9,444 bases of DNA from Pseudomonadota bacterium (lineage in GTDB: Bacteria; SAR324; XYD2-FULL-50-16; JAHJRI01), in assembly GCA_022360105.1 (NCBI GenBank), contig JAKSDL010000653.1, positions 1 to 9,444 on the forward strand, written 5' to 3'. This document shows, piece by piece, positions 1 to 6,280 of the stretch. A program made the translations under genes and the position numbers. Every line of letters begins with the position of its first letter. The stretch's first letter is position 1. The notes beneath the pieces were generated by a model. The model was given only the letters and a program-made list of their open reading frames with translations. It did no database searches and had not been told where the DNA came from.

Positions 1-82
1 GGTCACATTTTGATAACACTCTGAACTGTGTGTTAAAACAAAAGAACTTTTCACTGAAAATCTTAAACAATTGCATTCTGCC

Positions 83-1741
83 ATGAAGTTAAAAACCTCT
101 GTTTTGCCGGAAGGTCGTTTTTGTTATGGAATCCATAAACCGAGTTTTGAAGTCAGAAACCTTCGTAAAAACAAAACAATTCGAAAATTAGGATCCACCG
201 AGGGTCAAACTGGCGTCAACAACCAGGTAAATTTTCCGGATGGGAGCGTTGAGGAGCCCCAGGCCGACTGGATCTTTGAAATACCCAATCCGTTTCCCTT
301 TCGAGGAACCACTTTTATAGCCAGAAGATGGGCTGAACAGAAAGTCAACCAGCAAAGCTCCATCTGTCTGCCGGCTCCTGGCAGAGTTTCCTATTTTGAG
401 TCCTTAAACATTGGTAACAAATCGGAAAAAGAGCAACAAGACATACTGCACGACTCAATTACCAACCTGCCTGAACCTTTGCAATTTGCCCTGGCCACAA
501 CTTCGACCGATTTCAGAGATTTAATTGCTTTGGCCAAAATCAGCTGTGAGCTGGAATTCAGTGATTCAGCAGACCATCCATCAGGAATGATGTTTAGAGA
601 ACCAGGGAAATCCCATCCCAGGCCTGCGATTCACAACTACGCCTTATTTGAAGCCATTGCCAACAATCCACATCTCCCTGACACCTTTAAAGATGCAATG
701 GTGTTAAGACCTGGTATTCAAGGTTCCAGTGAGATCGTGGGAGAGTGGAATGAACAGGAAGACAGTCATATCTTCGAATACCTGAGAAGAAACAGTTATA
801 TTCCCTGGGGGCATTACGCAGCGAACATGGCTAATGATGCTGTGAGATACGACATTAAACAATTGAGTTACACAGACATGAAAGGTCTAAGACATCTTTA
901 TTACCAACGAACCATAGTACGTTTGGCTGAATCGCTCAGTATATCATTGTCCGAAGCTCAGCAAACCATTTCGGATTCGAAGCTGGAGGCAATTCGTCTG
1001 CAAATCCTCAATCAGCTGGGCAAACCGGAAGAAAAAGAAAACATCGCATTTAATCGCACCCTGTGGGGATGGAACTTTGGTTTTGATTTCGCCCCAAGCC
1101 ATTACAGGCTGCATGCCTCACACCAGCAGATTCATCAACAGTACGCCATGATACCAAAAGCCGTATCCGGCTGGCATCAAGGGACTGAAGACAAGGAAAG
1201 CTTTGAAGAATTTATTCCCTTTGCTTGCGGCGATTTAATCGAAGATTATATTGTCCGCTATCAGAAAGAACACGGAGTTTCATTTTTCCAGGCCTTAATA
1301 AAAGCGATTAGATCCAACAAAAGGCTGGACGGGCGTGAAGATCAGCCTCAGCAATTGATAGTTTTTGATAATGACGATGTCATTGTCTTTGTTCCCAAAG
1401 CCCAGACCTCTCAATGGGAGCTTCAGCTAATGACAACAAAACCAATAGGAAACGTAGTCGAAGCAGATCTTAAAACCAGGAACGCTATCGATCAGGCCAT
1501 GTATGTTGCAGTAAGTATTTTGGCTGAGCTGGGAGCAAGAATGATCACCTCAATCGAATTTTCAAAGAAACTGTACCAGGGACCGGATGACCAACACCTT
1601 TTATATTCGTTCCTGCCCAAACTCCCTGAATCCCCGGGTGCCTTCAGTGAAGCACAGCTCCGCTGGATTAACGGACATTATCCCGAAGATTTTGCAGAAG
1701 CCTGCAGGTTGAAGCTAGGTAAAGTGCTAAAACGAATGTGA
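83..1741 (+). CDS. Conserved protein of unknown function, possible distant GalT/HIT-fold member
   Basis: I do not recognise a named family with certainty. The protein is soluble in appearance, 552 residues from the ATG at 83, with no signal peptide or membrane segment. Two stretches recall the duplicated HIT fold of galactose-1-phosphate uridylyltransferase (GalT). One is H-A-S-H-Q-Q-I-H-Q-Q at residues 344-353, where His351 and Gln353 would match the nucleophilic His and following Gln of the GalT H-P-H-x-Q motif, while the first His of that motif is Gln349. The other is V-F-V-P-K-A at 435-440, followed by W-E-L-Q-L-M, which resembles the strand-loop-strand of the second GalT half. The start is uncertain: an in-frame TTG at 71 would add four residues, and neither start has a clear Shine-Dalgarno. 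It lies 147 bp upstream of the Fo genes on the same strand, with no terminator seen between, so co-transcription is possible. The function is unknown; the GalT/HIT link is inference from motif shape. Confidence 0.6.
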   Translation: MKLKTSVLPEGRFCYGIHKPSFEVRNLRKNKTIRKLGSTEGQTGVNNQVNFPDGSVEEPQADWIFEIPNPFPFRGTTFIARRWAEQKVNQQSSICLPAPGRVSYFESLNIGNKSEKEQQDILHDSITNLPEPLQFALATTSTDFRDLIALAKISCELEFSDSADHPSGMMFREPGKSHPRPAIHNYALFEAIANNPHLPDTFKDAMVLRPGIQGSSEIVGEWNEQEDSHIFEYLRRNSYIPWGHYAANMANDAVRYDIKQLSYTDMKGLRHLYYQRTIVRLAESLSISLSEAQQTISDSKLEAIRLQILNQLGKPEEKENIAFNRTLWGWNFGFDFAPSHYRLHASHQQIHQQYAMIPKAVSGWHQGTEDKESFEEFIPFACGDLIEDYIVRYQKEHGVSFFQALIKAIRSNKRLDGREDQPQQLIVFDNDDVIVFVPKAQTSQWELQLMTTKPIGNVVEADLKTRNAIDQAMYVAVSILAELGARMITSIEFSKKLYQGPDDQHLLYSFLPKLPESPGAFSEAQLRWINGHYPEDFAEACRLKLGKVLKRM

Positions 1742-1772
1742 TCTAACTCGAACGAATCTTTGAGCAGTTCCA

Positions 1773-1800
1773 TTGACTTAAAACAGGAAACTCTTAAAAA
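1773..1800 (+). promoter_or_regulatory. Weak candidate sigma70-type promoter for the atp genes
   Basis: TTGACT at 1773-1778 is a good -35 match. TAAAAA at 1795-1800, after a 16 bp spacer, is a poor -10. The site sits in the 147 bp gap before atpZ. It would give a leader of roughly 80 nt. It is a pattern match only. Confidence 0.25.
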
Positions 1801-1888
1801 TTCATCGAGAACACAAAAAAAATGAATCAATCTAAAAAGACACATCGCAACACCCTTGCAATCAACCTCAAACCGAGCAGACAGCACT

Positions 1889-2134
1889 ATGGTAAATAAA
1901 AAAAGCGGAATGATGAAGGCCATGAAATATAGCGTCATTGGAATCGAAATGGCTGCTTCTGTCACCGTGGGAGGCTTGATTGGGTACTGGCTTGATACCA
2001 AGCTGGGTACTGACCCCTGGATGTTTGTCTTCTGGCTGATATGCGGTCTTGTTGCTGGTTTCCGATCGCTCTACCGTATGTCCAAGCAATTCTTAAAAGA
2101 GAGTAAGCAAAATGAAAATCAAGGATCCGATTGA
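1889..2134 (+). CDS. atpZ: AtpZ/AtpQ-like small membrane protein of the ATP synthase operon
   Basis: A small two-helix membrane protein (81 residues from the ATG at 1889) of the AtpZ/AtpQ family encoded next to atpI in many F-type ATPase operons. Helix one covers about residues 14-34 and ends in G-G-L-I-G-Y-W-L-D. Then come G-T-D-P-W at about 40-44 and a second helix at about 44-60 ending G-F-R-S-L-Y-R-M, a pattern typical of the family. The same frame runs back to a TTG at 1856, adding eleven polar residues. I prefer the ATG because the family normally starts just before the first helix, although no strong Shine-Dalgarno decides it. Family proteins are thought to assist Fo assembly or divalent cation movement, but the role is not settled. 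The 3' end overlaps atpI by 23 nt, implying translational coupling. Confidence 0.85.
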   Translation: MVNKKSGMMKAMKYSVIGIEMAASVTVGGLIGYWLDTKLGTDPWMFVFWLICGLVAGFRSLYRMSKQFLKESKQNENQGSD

Positions 2135-2498
2135 ACGACGAAAAGTACTCGTTCTTAACGCTGCTTTATTAACAGTTTTTGGTGTTTTTATCGCCGGGAG
2201 TTACTGGTTTCGCGGGGTTGACTTTGCCAAGGGAACGTTGTTAGGATGTGTAGTCGTAGCGATTAACTTTTTTATTTCACAACGCCTGGTAGGGCAGCTC
2301 ATGCTTGAGCAGTCTTTAAAACTGGGTCTTTTATTTATCTATTTGCTCAAGTTTGGTATCTCCGGGTTGATCATATTTTTGGCCGTCACACGATGGCAAA
2401 TTGATATTCCGGGAATCATGCTTGGACTTTCGTCTATTCTGGTTGCGAGCGTTGCTACAGCTTTTGTAAGAAAGCAAGCTGAAACCGGAGACGAGTAA
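2112..2498 (+). CDS. atpI: ATP synthase subunit I (AtpI/AtpR-like)
   Basis: A 128-residue integral membrane protein with four predicted hydrophobic helices at about residues 13-30, 40-57, 68-91 and 99-119. The second carries the G-C-V-V-V-A-I-N-F-F pattern seen in AtpI proteins. AtpI is a non-structural accessory subunit that helps assemble the c ring in some bacteria. Its charged N-terminus (K-I-K-D-P-I-E-R-R-K) and position between atpZ and atpB support the call. The start codon lies inside the end of atpZ and is preceded by AGAGAG about nine bases upstream, a usable ribosome-binding site. The order Z-I-B-E also equals Q-R-B-E of the Na+-translocating N-ATPase operons, but the flanking D-C and F-A-G genes of that system are missing here. 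Confidence 0.8.
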   Translation: MKIKDPIERRKVLVLNAALLTVFGVFIAGSYWFRGVDFAKGTLLGCVVVAINFFISQRLVGQLMLEQSLKLGLLFIYLLKFGISGLIIFLAVTRWQIDIPGIMLGLSSILVASVATAFVRKQAETGDE

Positions 2499-2552
2499 AA
2501 GAGTTGAATCGTTTTTTATTCATCAATCGATAACCTAAACCGATAAAATAAT

Positions 2553-3269
2553 ATGGCCGATGCAGGTGCGTTTACCTGGGGATCAACAATTACACCACTG
2601 GAACATGCCATGGTGGAATACGGGATCGACCCCCATGTAGGTATCGATGTTATGGTGACCTCCTTGTTGCTGATGCTGCTGGCATACTTCGGCGGCAAGA
2701 AATTCAGGAAGTCCCAGATGGCAGAACCAACCGGAAAACTGGATTTTGCCACGTTCTTTGAAATTACGATCGGCGGACTTTATAAGTTTACGAAGAATAG
2801 TCTTGGCGACAAAGCTAAAACTGTGTTTTTTCTCACAGGTTCTTTCGCCGGATTTATCTTCTTCAACAATGCTCTCGGTCTGATACCGGGATTCAATCCC
2901 CCAACAGACCAGTTCAATACAACCATTGTTTTAGGGCTGAGTGCTTTCATTGCTTATAATGTTCTTGGAATCCAGGAGCACGGCATAAGCTATTTTAAAC
3001 AATTCCTGGGACCTGTCTGGTATTTGTACTGGCTCATGCTCCCTATTGAAATCATCAGTCACGTTGTAAGGCCTATCTCATTGGCTTTACGTTTATTTGG
3101 AAACATTACCGGAGACCACAAAGTAGGTGGAGTATTCTTCAGTCTTGTTCCGTTGATCGTTCCTTTGCCATTCTTAGGCCTCGGGTTGTTTGTGTCAGGT
3201 ATGCAAACCTTTGTATTCTTGTTATTGACCCTGGTTTACATGCAAATGGCAATCTCACATGATCATTAA
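2553..3269 (+). CDS. atpB: F-type ATP synthase subunit a
   Basis: Subunit a forms the two ion half-channels against the c ring in the membrane Fo sector. The protein has 238 residues and five or six hydrophobic helices. The diagnostic segment R-P-I-S-L-A-L-R-L-F-G-N lies at 173-184, where Arg180 corresponds to the essential Arg210 of E. coli. A further conserved Gln218 (within M-Q-T-F-V-F) matches E. coli Gln252. His189 occupies the position of E. coli Glu219, and the E. coli His245 position is Gly211, so the polar pair of the half-channel differs from E. coli. The N-terminus is short and polar (A-D-A-G-A-F-T-W). There is no convincing Shine-Dalgarno before the ATG (ATAATATG), and 54 bp separate it from atpI. 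It is certainly part of the atpZ-I-B-E unit. Confidence 0.96.
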   Translation: MADAGAFTWGSTITPLEHAMVEYGIDPHVGIDVMVTSLLLMLLAYFGGKKFRKSQMAEPTGKLDFATFFEITIGGLYKFTKNSLGDKAKTVFFLTGSFAGFIFFNNALGLIPGFNPPTDQFNTTIVLGLSAFIAYNVLGIQEHGISYFKQFLGPVWYLYWLMLPIEIISHVVRPISLALRLFGNITGDHKVGGVFFSLVPLIVPLPFLGLGLFVSGMQTFVFLLLTLVYMQMAISHDH

Positions 3270-3297
3270 TTTATTGTAATTTCAAAACTAATTATTT

Positions 3298-3303
3298 AAA
3301 GGA
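3298..3303 (+). promoter_or_regulatory. Strong ribosome-binding site of atpE
   Basis: AAAGGA ends six bases before the atpE ATG. It is the best Shine-Dalgarno in the atp block, whereas atpB has none visible. This agrees with the c subunit being needed in about ten copies per complex. Confidence 0.7.
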
Positions 3304-3309
3304 TTCATC

Positions 3310-3627
3310 ATGAAAAAACTTATCGCAAGAATCAGCATATTTTTCGTAGCTTTCATCGCTCCTGTTTCCGCTTTTGCACAAGAAGTTGGCGCAGACGCAT
3401 ACAAAGCTCTTGGTCTGGCAATTGGTGCTGGTTTCGCTATTGGTTTCGCAGCGTTTGGTGGTGCTCTTGGTCAAAGTAAAGCAGCTTCTGCAGCTCTGGA
3501 AGGAATCGGAAGGAATCCTGGCGCTGCTGACAAGCTTTTCACACCGATGATTATTGCTCTGGCTCTGATCGAATCACTCGTTATTTACGCTCTGCTGATT
3601 GCTTTCATGCTTTACGGTAAGATCTAA
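3310..3627 (+). CDS. atpE: F-type ATP synthase subunit c with leader peptide
   Basis: The ring-forming ion carrier of Fo. The precursor has 105 residues. Residues 1-23 form a classic signal peptide: M-K-K-L start, hydrophobic core, and A-F-A before a predicted cut at A23|Q24. The mature part is a two-helix hairpin of 82 residues: helix one about 33-57, polar loop G-R-N-P at 67-70, helix two about 79-103. The ion-binding carboxylate is Glu88 in A-L-I-E-S-L-V-I-Y. Gln55 in helix one, Ser89 and Tyr93 complete a Na+-type ligand set as known from Ilyobacter tartaricus; its Val63 and Thr67 are replaced by Leu86 and Leu90. A strong Shine-Dalgarno, AAAGGA at 3298-3303, precedes the ATG, fitting the high synthesis needed for a multicopy subunit. 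The gene is the last of the operon, directly before a terminator. Ion specificity is inference only. Confidence 0.96.
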   Translation: MKKLIARISIFFVAFIAPVSAFAQEVGADAYKALGLAIGAGFAIGFAAFGGALGQSKAASAALEGIGRNPGAADKLFTPMIIALALIESLVIYALLIAFMLYGKI

Positions 3628-3632
3628 GATAT

Positions 3633-3647
3633 TTCGCATTATGCGAA
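3633..3647. repeat. Small inverted repeat after atpE
   Basis: TTCGCATTATGCGAA is a 15-base palindrome with an odd centre, five bases after the atpE stop and just before the terminator stem. It could form a short hairpin protecting the mRNA 3' end, or could be a protein site. No function is evident. Confidence 0.4.
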
Positions 3648-3651
3648 TTTC

Positions 3652-3686
3652 AAAAGCCCTGCAACGTTTTGCAGGGCTTTTTTTTT
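3652..3686 (+). terminator. Intrinsic terminator of the atp operon
   Basis: A perfect 13-bp inverted repeat (AAAAGCCCTGCAA and its complement at 3669-3681) encloses a CGTT loop. The run of nine T at 3678-3686 overlaps its end. It lies 24 bp after the atpE stop and ends the Fo unit. Read on the minus strand the same stem is followed by only four T, so it may also stop transcription from the convergent PIN gene, less strongly. Confidence 0.93.
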
Positions 3687-3710
3687 GCCTCAAACTTATC
3701 CCCCTTCAAA

Positions 3711-4247
3711 TCAATTTGATGGAAGAAATTGATTCAATTCCGGTTTTGTTAATTTCCGAGCTTTGTTAATAATGGAATCAGAATACCGACCCAGTTGTCT
3801 AATCGTTTCTGTTTTATGCAGATACTCTTCCCGACTAAGCAGTTCTGCAAAGTAAAGAATTTTCGGAAAAAGCAAAGCGTTGATGAACGGGATCTGTTGT
3901 TTTAAACAAAATCTTGCTCCCTGCTTATCATCAAGCATGATGAAATCGCCATGGCCGGATAAATAGTAGGTAATGGTATCTGCTTCTCCGATATCCATAG
4001 CTGCCAAGTCAAGTATGACTTTTCGTTCCGGATCAATATCTGTTGATAAGGGCTGAACCTCAATTAACGATTCTTCAAACATGGTTTTGAATAGACTGGC
4101 GCTAAGGTACGAATTCATGGTGAGTTCGTTGTAAACTGCTTCGGTGAGAACGACATGGTAGGCGTTGAGAAGTTCGTTCAACAATTCAGATTTTTCCAAT
4201 AGAATCGCCGAAGATGAATCCAAAATCACTGTTTTTTTCACAGACAT
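3711..4247 (-). CDS. PIN-domain-like protein, solitary
   Basis: A 178-residue protein with the layout of a PIN nuclease domain. An N-terminal strand V-I-L-D-S-S-S-A-I contains Asp10, an acidic Glu41 follows in Y-N-E-L-T, I-G-E-A-D-T at 86-91 supplies Glu88 and Asp90, and the strand F-I-M-L-D-D at 102-107 supplies Asp106 and Asp107. These match the usual acidic set that binds Mg2+ or Mn2+ in PIN ribonucleases. Members are often toxins of VapBC-type pairs, but no antitoxin gene fits next to it: the gap to the LysR gene is 70 bp and the other side is the atp terminator. It may be a solitary PIN protein or be neutralised from elsewhere. No Shine-Dalgarno is obvious. It lies downstream of the LysR gene on the same strand and may be co-transcribed. 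RNase activity is inferred from the family, not shown. Confidence 0.7.
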   Translation of the reverse strand: MSVKKTVILDSSSAILLEKSELLNELLNAYHVVLTEAVYNELTMNSYLSASLFKTMFEESLIEVQPLSTDIDPERKVILDLAAMDIGEADTITYYLSGHGDFIMLDDKQGARFCLKQQIPFINALLFPKILYFAELLSREEYLHKTETIRQLGRYSDSIINKARKLTKPELNQFLPSN

Positions 4248-4317
4248 AGAATTAGGATTGTCAGGTTATTGATTCCCTTTCTGAAGGTCTTATGCATAGC
4301 AGATGTATTGATCTTGT

Positions 4318-5208
4318 TTACTTGTACAATAACTTTTTAGCTTGCTTGACCAATTGCGAGGAAAATTTATCCAGAAGTGCTGATTTCAAATTCCAAAAAT
4401 GCCAATAAAGATCGACGAAAACAGGGCGTTGTGGAAACAAATTGACCAGTTGGTTGTCATCCAACAGCTTTTGACATTCCTGCTCGGGTAATAAACCGTA
4501 TGCCAGTCCTGAAAAAATGAAATCGGCATAAGTCCTTGTTGAAGGGACATAGTGGATTGGCAACTGTCCCGGAATTTCCTTCATTACACTTTGAAAAAAC
4601 TGATGGTGCATTTCGTCCCTGCGATCAAAACAAACCAGTGGTGCCTCCTGAATGCTTGAAACATCTATTCCCTCAGAAAACCATTGAGAAGCAAAAACTG
4701 GTGATGCAACCAGCCAATATTTCATGCGTCCCAGGTACTCGACTTTGCACCCCTGCATCGCTGTTTTTTTGACGCTTATACACCCCATTACCTCCCCATC
4801 TTTCATGAGTTGATGTGTTTGTTCCTGGTCAGCGGCTCTAAAGTCTATCACAACTTTGTTTTTGACCAGGAAACTCTGCAGTGCGGGCTGCAACCAGGTG
4901 GCAAGGCAATCCCGATTGGTACCTATGGAAAGAGTAACAAATTCCTTTTGATCCTGAGGGACTATGGAATCAAATAAATCACCTTCCAAACGGTCGATCT
5001 GCAAAAAATGCTTGACGATTTTCTGACCTATTTTAGTAGCCTGCGGCGGATTCGTTCTGGCAATCACGACATGTCCGATCTGTTCTTCCAATTGCTTAAT
5101 CCTTTGGGAAACTGCAGATTGGGTCAGCCTGAGACGTTGCGCTGCTTTATCAAATCCCCCTTCCTGCACTACCACAGCCAAAGCCTCAAGTAATTTGTAA
5201 TCCAACAT
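4318..5208 (-). CDS. LysR-type regulator, ArgP-like (probable lysine sensor)
   Basis: A 296-residue LysR-type transcription factor. The N-terminal winged helix-turn-helix spans about residues 4-62, with recognition region T-Q-S-A-V-S-Q-R-I-K-Q-L-E at 29-41. The effector domain covers about 90-290. Resemblance to E. coli ArgP (IciA) is close throughout: A-A-Q-R-L after G-G-F-D-K, the R-T-x-P-P segment in the wing, L-A-T-W-L-Q-P-A-L early in the effector domain, and G-E-V-M-G-C-I-S-V. ArgP binds lysine and arginine and controls export and biosynthesis genes. Here the gene is divergent from a lysine-fermentation operon, 210 bp apart, the classic arrangement for a LysR protein that controls its neighbour and itself. 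A perfect TATAAT lies just upstream on its strand. The ArgP subfamily is my reading of remembered sequence; the lysine effector is inference, strengthened by context. I left the symbol empty because orthology cannot be proved here. Confidence 0.9.
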   Translation of the reverse strand: MLDYKLLEALAVVVQEGGFDKAAQRLRLTQSAVSQRIKQLEEQIGHVVIARTNPPQATKIGQKIVKHFLQIDRLEGDLFDSIVPQDQKEFVTLSIGTNRDCLATWLQPALQSFLVKNKVVIDFRAADQEQTHQLMKDGEVMGCISVKKTAMQGCKVEYLGRMKYWLVASPVFASQWFSEGIDVSSIQEAPLVCFDRRDEMHHQFFQSVMKEIPGQLPIHYVPSTRTYADFIFSGLAYGLLPEQECQKLLDDNQLVNLFPQRPVFVDLYWHFWNLKSALLDKFSSQLVKQAKKLLYK

Positions 5209-5230
5209 CTTCTATAAGTTCCATTAATTA

Positions 5231-5236
5231 ATTATA
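5231..5236 (-). promoter_or_regulatory. Candidate -10 box of the ArgP-like gene
   Basis: The minus strand reads TATAAT, a perfect -10, 22 bp before the regulator's ATG. It would give a short leader of about 15 nt. No good -35 is found at the right spacing, which is common for genes needing an activator or autoregulated by the bound regulator. Confidence 0.4.
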
Positions 5237-5248
5237 AATAAAATTAAT

Positions 5249-5270
5249 TTTACTTTATATTAAAAGTAAA
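5249..5270. promoter_or_regulatory. Candidate LysR-type operator (perfect inverted repeat)
   Basis: TTTACTTT and AAAGTAAA form a perfect 8-bp inverted repeat with a 6-bp spacer (ATATTA) between the divergent ArgP-like and kce genes. LysR-type regulators bind AT-rich dyads of the T-N11-A kind, and several such pairs fit here. The distance from both genes suits control of both. Binding by the neighbouring regulator is inference. Confidence 0.5.
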
Positions 5271-5277
5271 CTATATT
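5249..5277 (+). promoter_or_regulatory. Candidate promoter of the kce-kdd-kamA operon
   Basis: TTTACT at 5249-5254 as -35 and TATATT at 5272-5277 as -10 are spaced by 17 bp. These match four and five of six consensus bases. The transcript would carry a leader of about 135 nt before kce. The -35 and spacer coincide with the inverted repeat at 5249-5270, so a bound regulator would contact the promoter directly. AT-rich DNA yields such matches easily. Confidence 0.35.
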
Positions 5278-5418
5278 GGTTGCAGTTTCAATGTATTTTC
5301 GGGGAGTTTGATACTATGCGAAGGGTTGATAGATCATTGAGACTATTTCCTGCTAAAAGAAGACTACATTTTCCGTATTTAACCAAATTTCATTTAGACT
5401 ATTTTTGGACATAAATCT

Positions 5419-6234
5419 ATGTACAAAACAGTGATAACCTGCGCGATTACCGGGGCTGAGACCACGAGGCAGGACAATCCCAACTTACCGATAACACCGG
5501 CAGAGATTGCAGACGCTGCCTACGATGCTCACCAGGCAGGCGCAGCCATTTTGCATCTTCATGTAAGGGATAAAAATGGCGACCCAACGCAAGATGTAGC
5601 GGTGTTTAAAGAAACCATCGATCTTATTCGCAAGAAATGTGATATTGTAATTGAGGTTACAACAGGAGGAGCTGTAGGAATGACTTTGGAAGAAAGGCTG
5701 CAACCTCTTCAGTTGGAACCGGAAATGGCATCTTTGGACTGTGGCACCGCAAATTTTGGAGATGATTATATAATCAATACACTCCCCATGATTCGTGAAG
5801 CGGGTCAATTGATGAAAGACAAAGGGATAAGGCCCACCCTGGAATGCTTTGACCTATCCCACATCGATACCTCACTTTTCTTTATCAAAGAAGGTTTGCT
5901 CAAGCCACCTTTTCATTACGGATTTGTCCTGAATGTACCCGGATGCATCCGCTATGATGCTGAAACCCTGGGTATCTTTGCCCGCAGGATTCCAAAAGGC
6001 AGCTATTGGACAGTTATGGGCATTGGCGGTAAAGCAAACTTGAGTGCTATTTACGGAGCAATAGCCTACCGGGGATTTATTCGGGTCGGTTTTGAAGATA
6101 ATATTTACTACAGCAAAGGCGAACTCGCCAAAAGCAATGCGCAACTGGTTGAACGTGCAGCAAAAATCGCAAACGATGCAGGATGTTCAATTGCAACCCC
6201 AGATGATGTACGCAGTATATTTAATCTGCAATAA
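5419..6234 (+). CDS. kce: 3-keto-5-aminohexanoate cleavage enzyme (BKACE family)
   Basis: A Zn-dependent enzyme of the DUF849/BKACE family. It converts 5-amino-3-oxohexanoate plus acetyl-CoA to acetoacetate and 3-aminobutyryl-CoA in lysine fermentation. The protein has 271 residues and a TIM-barrel pattern. H-L-H-V-R-D places His46 and His48, the Zn ligand pair with the same numbers in the Cloacimonas acidaminovorans enzyme as I remember it. Glu226 and Asp227 in R-V-G-F-E-D supply the third ligand and a likely catalytic acid, with Arg222 nearby. Glu14 in T-G-A-E-T-T and the segments T-T-G-G (81-84) and S-L-D-C-G-T (105-110) complete the active site. BKACE members use varied beta-keto acids, so the substrate is decided by context: kdd and kamA follow directly. 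The Shine-Dalgarno is weak (TTGGAC, nine bases before the ATG). It is the first gene of the operon. Confidence 0.93.
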   Translation: MYKTVITCAITGAETTRQDNPNLPITPAEIADAAYDAHQAGAAILHLHVRDKNGDPTQDVAVFKETIDLIRKKCDIVIEVTTGGAVGMTLEERLQPLQLEPEMASLDCGTANFGDDYIINTLPMIREAGQLMKDKGIRPTLECFDLSHIDTSLFFIKEGLLKPPFHYGFVLNVPGCIRYDAETLGIFARRIPKGSYWTVMGIGGKANLSAIYGAIAYRGFIRVGFEDNIYYSKGELAKSNAQLVERAAKIANDAGCSIATPDDVRSIFNLQ

Positions 6235-6246
6235 GCTTTGAGCTTA
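6232..6246 (+). repeat. Short hairpin at the kce stop
   Basis: TAAGCT and AGCTTA form a 6-bp stem with a TTG loop, starting on the kce stop codon. No T run follows, so it is not an intrinsic terminator. It could modestly affect the kce-kdd boundary. Confidence 0.3.
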
Positions 6247-6280
6247 CTTAAGTCAAAAACCAATTTCAAAGGAGCAAACA

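Noticed and set aside
15..34. AACAC/GTGTT inverted repeat near the left end
   Set aside because: Arms of five bases with a ten-base loop are expected by chance, and no good promoter is attached to it.
1822..1899. 25-codon ORF starting at an ATG before atpZ
   Set aside because: It is in a different frame from atpZ, lacks a ribosome-binding site, is very polar and overlaps the atpZ start. Nothing supports a leader peptide.
1889..3627. Q-R-B-E gene order as in Na+-translocating N-ATPase operons
   Set aside because: N-ATPase operons have atpD-atpC before and atpF-A-G after these genes. Here an unrelated gene lies upstream and a terminator follows atpE, so an ordinary split F-type operon is more likely.
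4536..4772. Plus-strand ORF of 78 codons inside the LysR gene
   Set aside because: It is a shadow of the well-supported minus-strand regulator and resembles no family.
5223..5248. Second AT-rich inverted repeat, ATTAATT with AATTAAT
   Set aside because: It is built from simple AATT repeats and can be paired in several registers, so chance in AT-rich DNA explains it better than a second operator.
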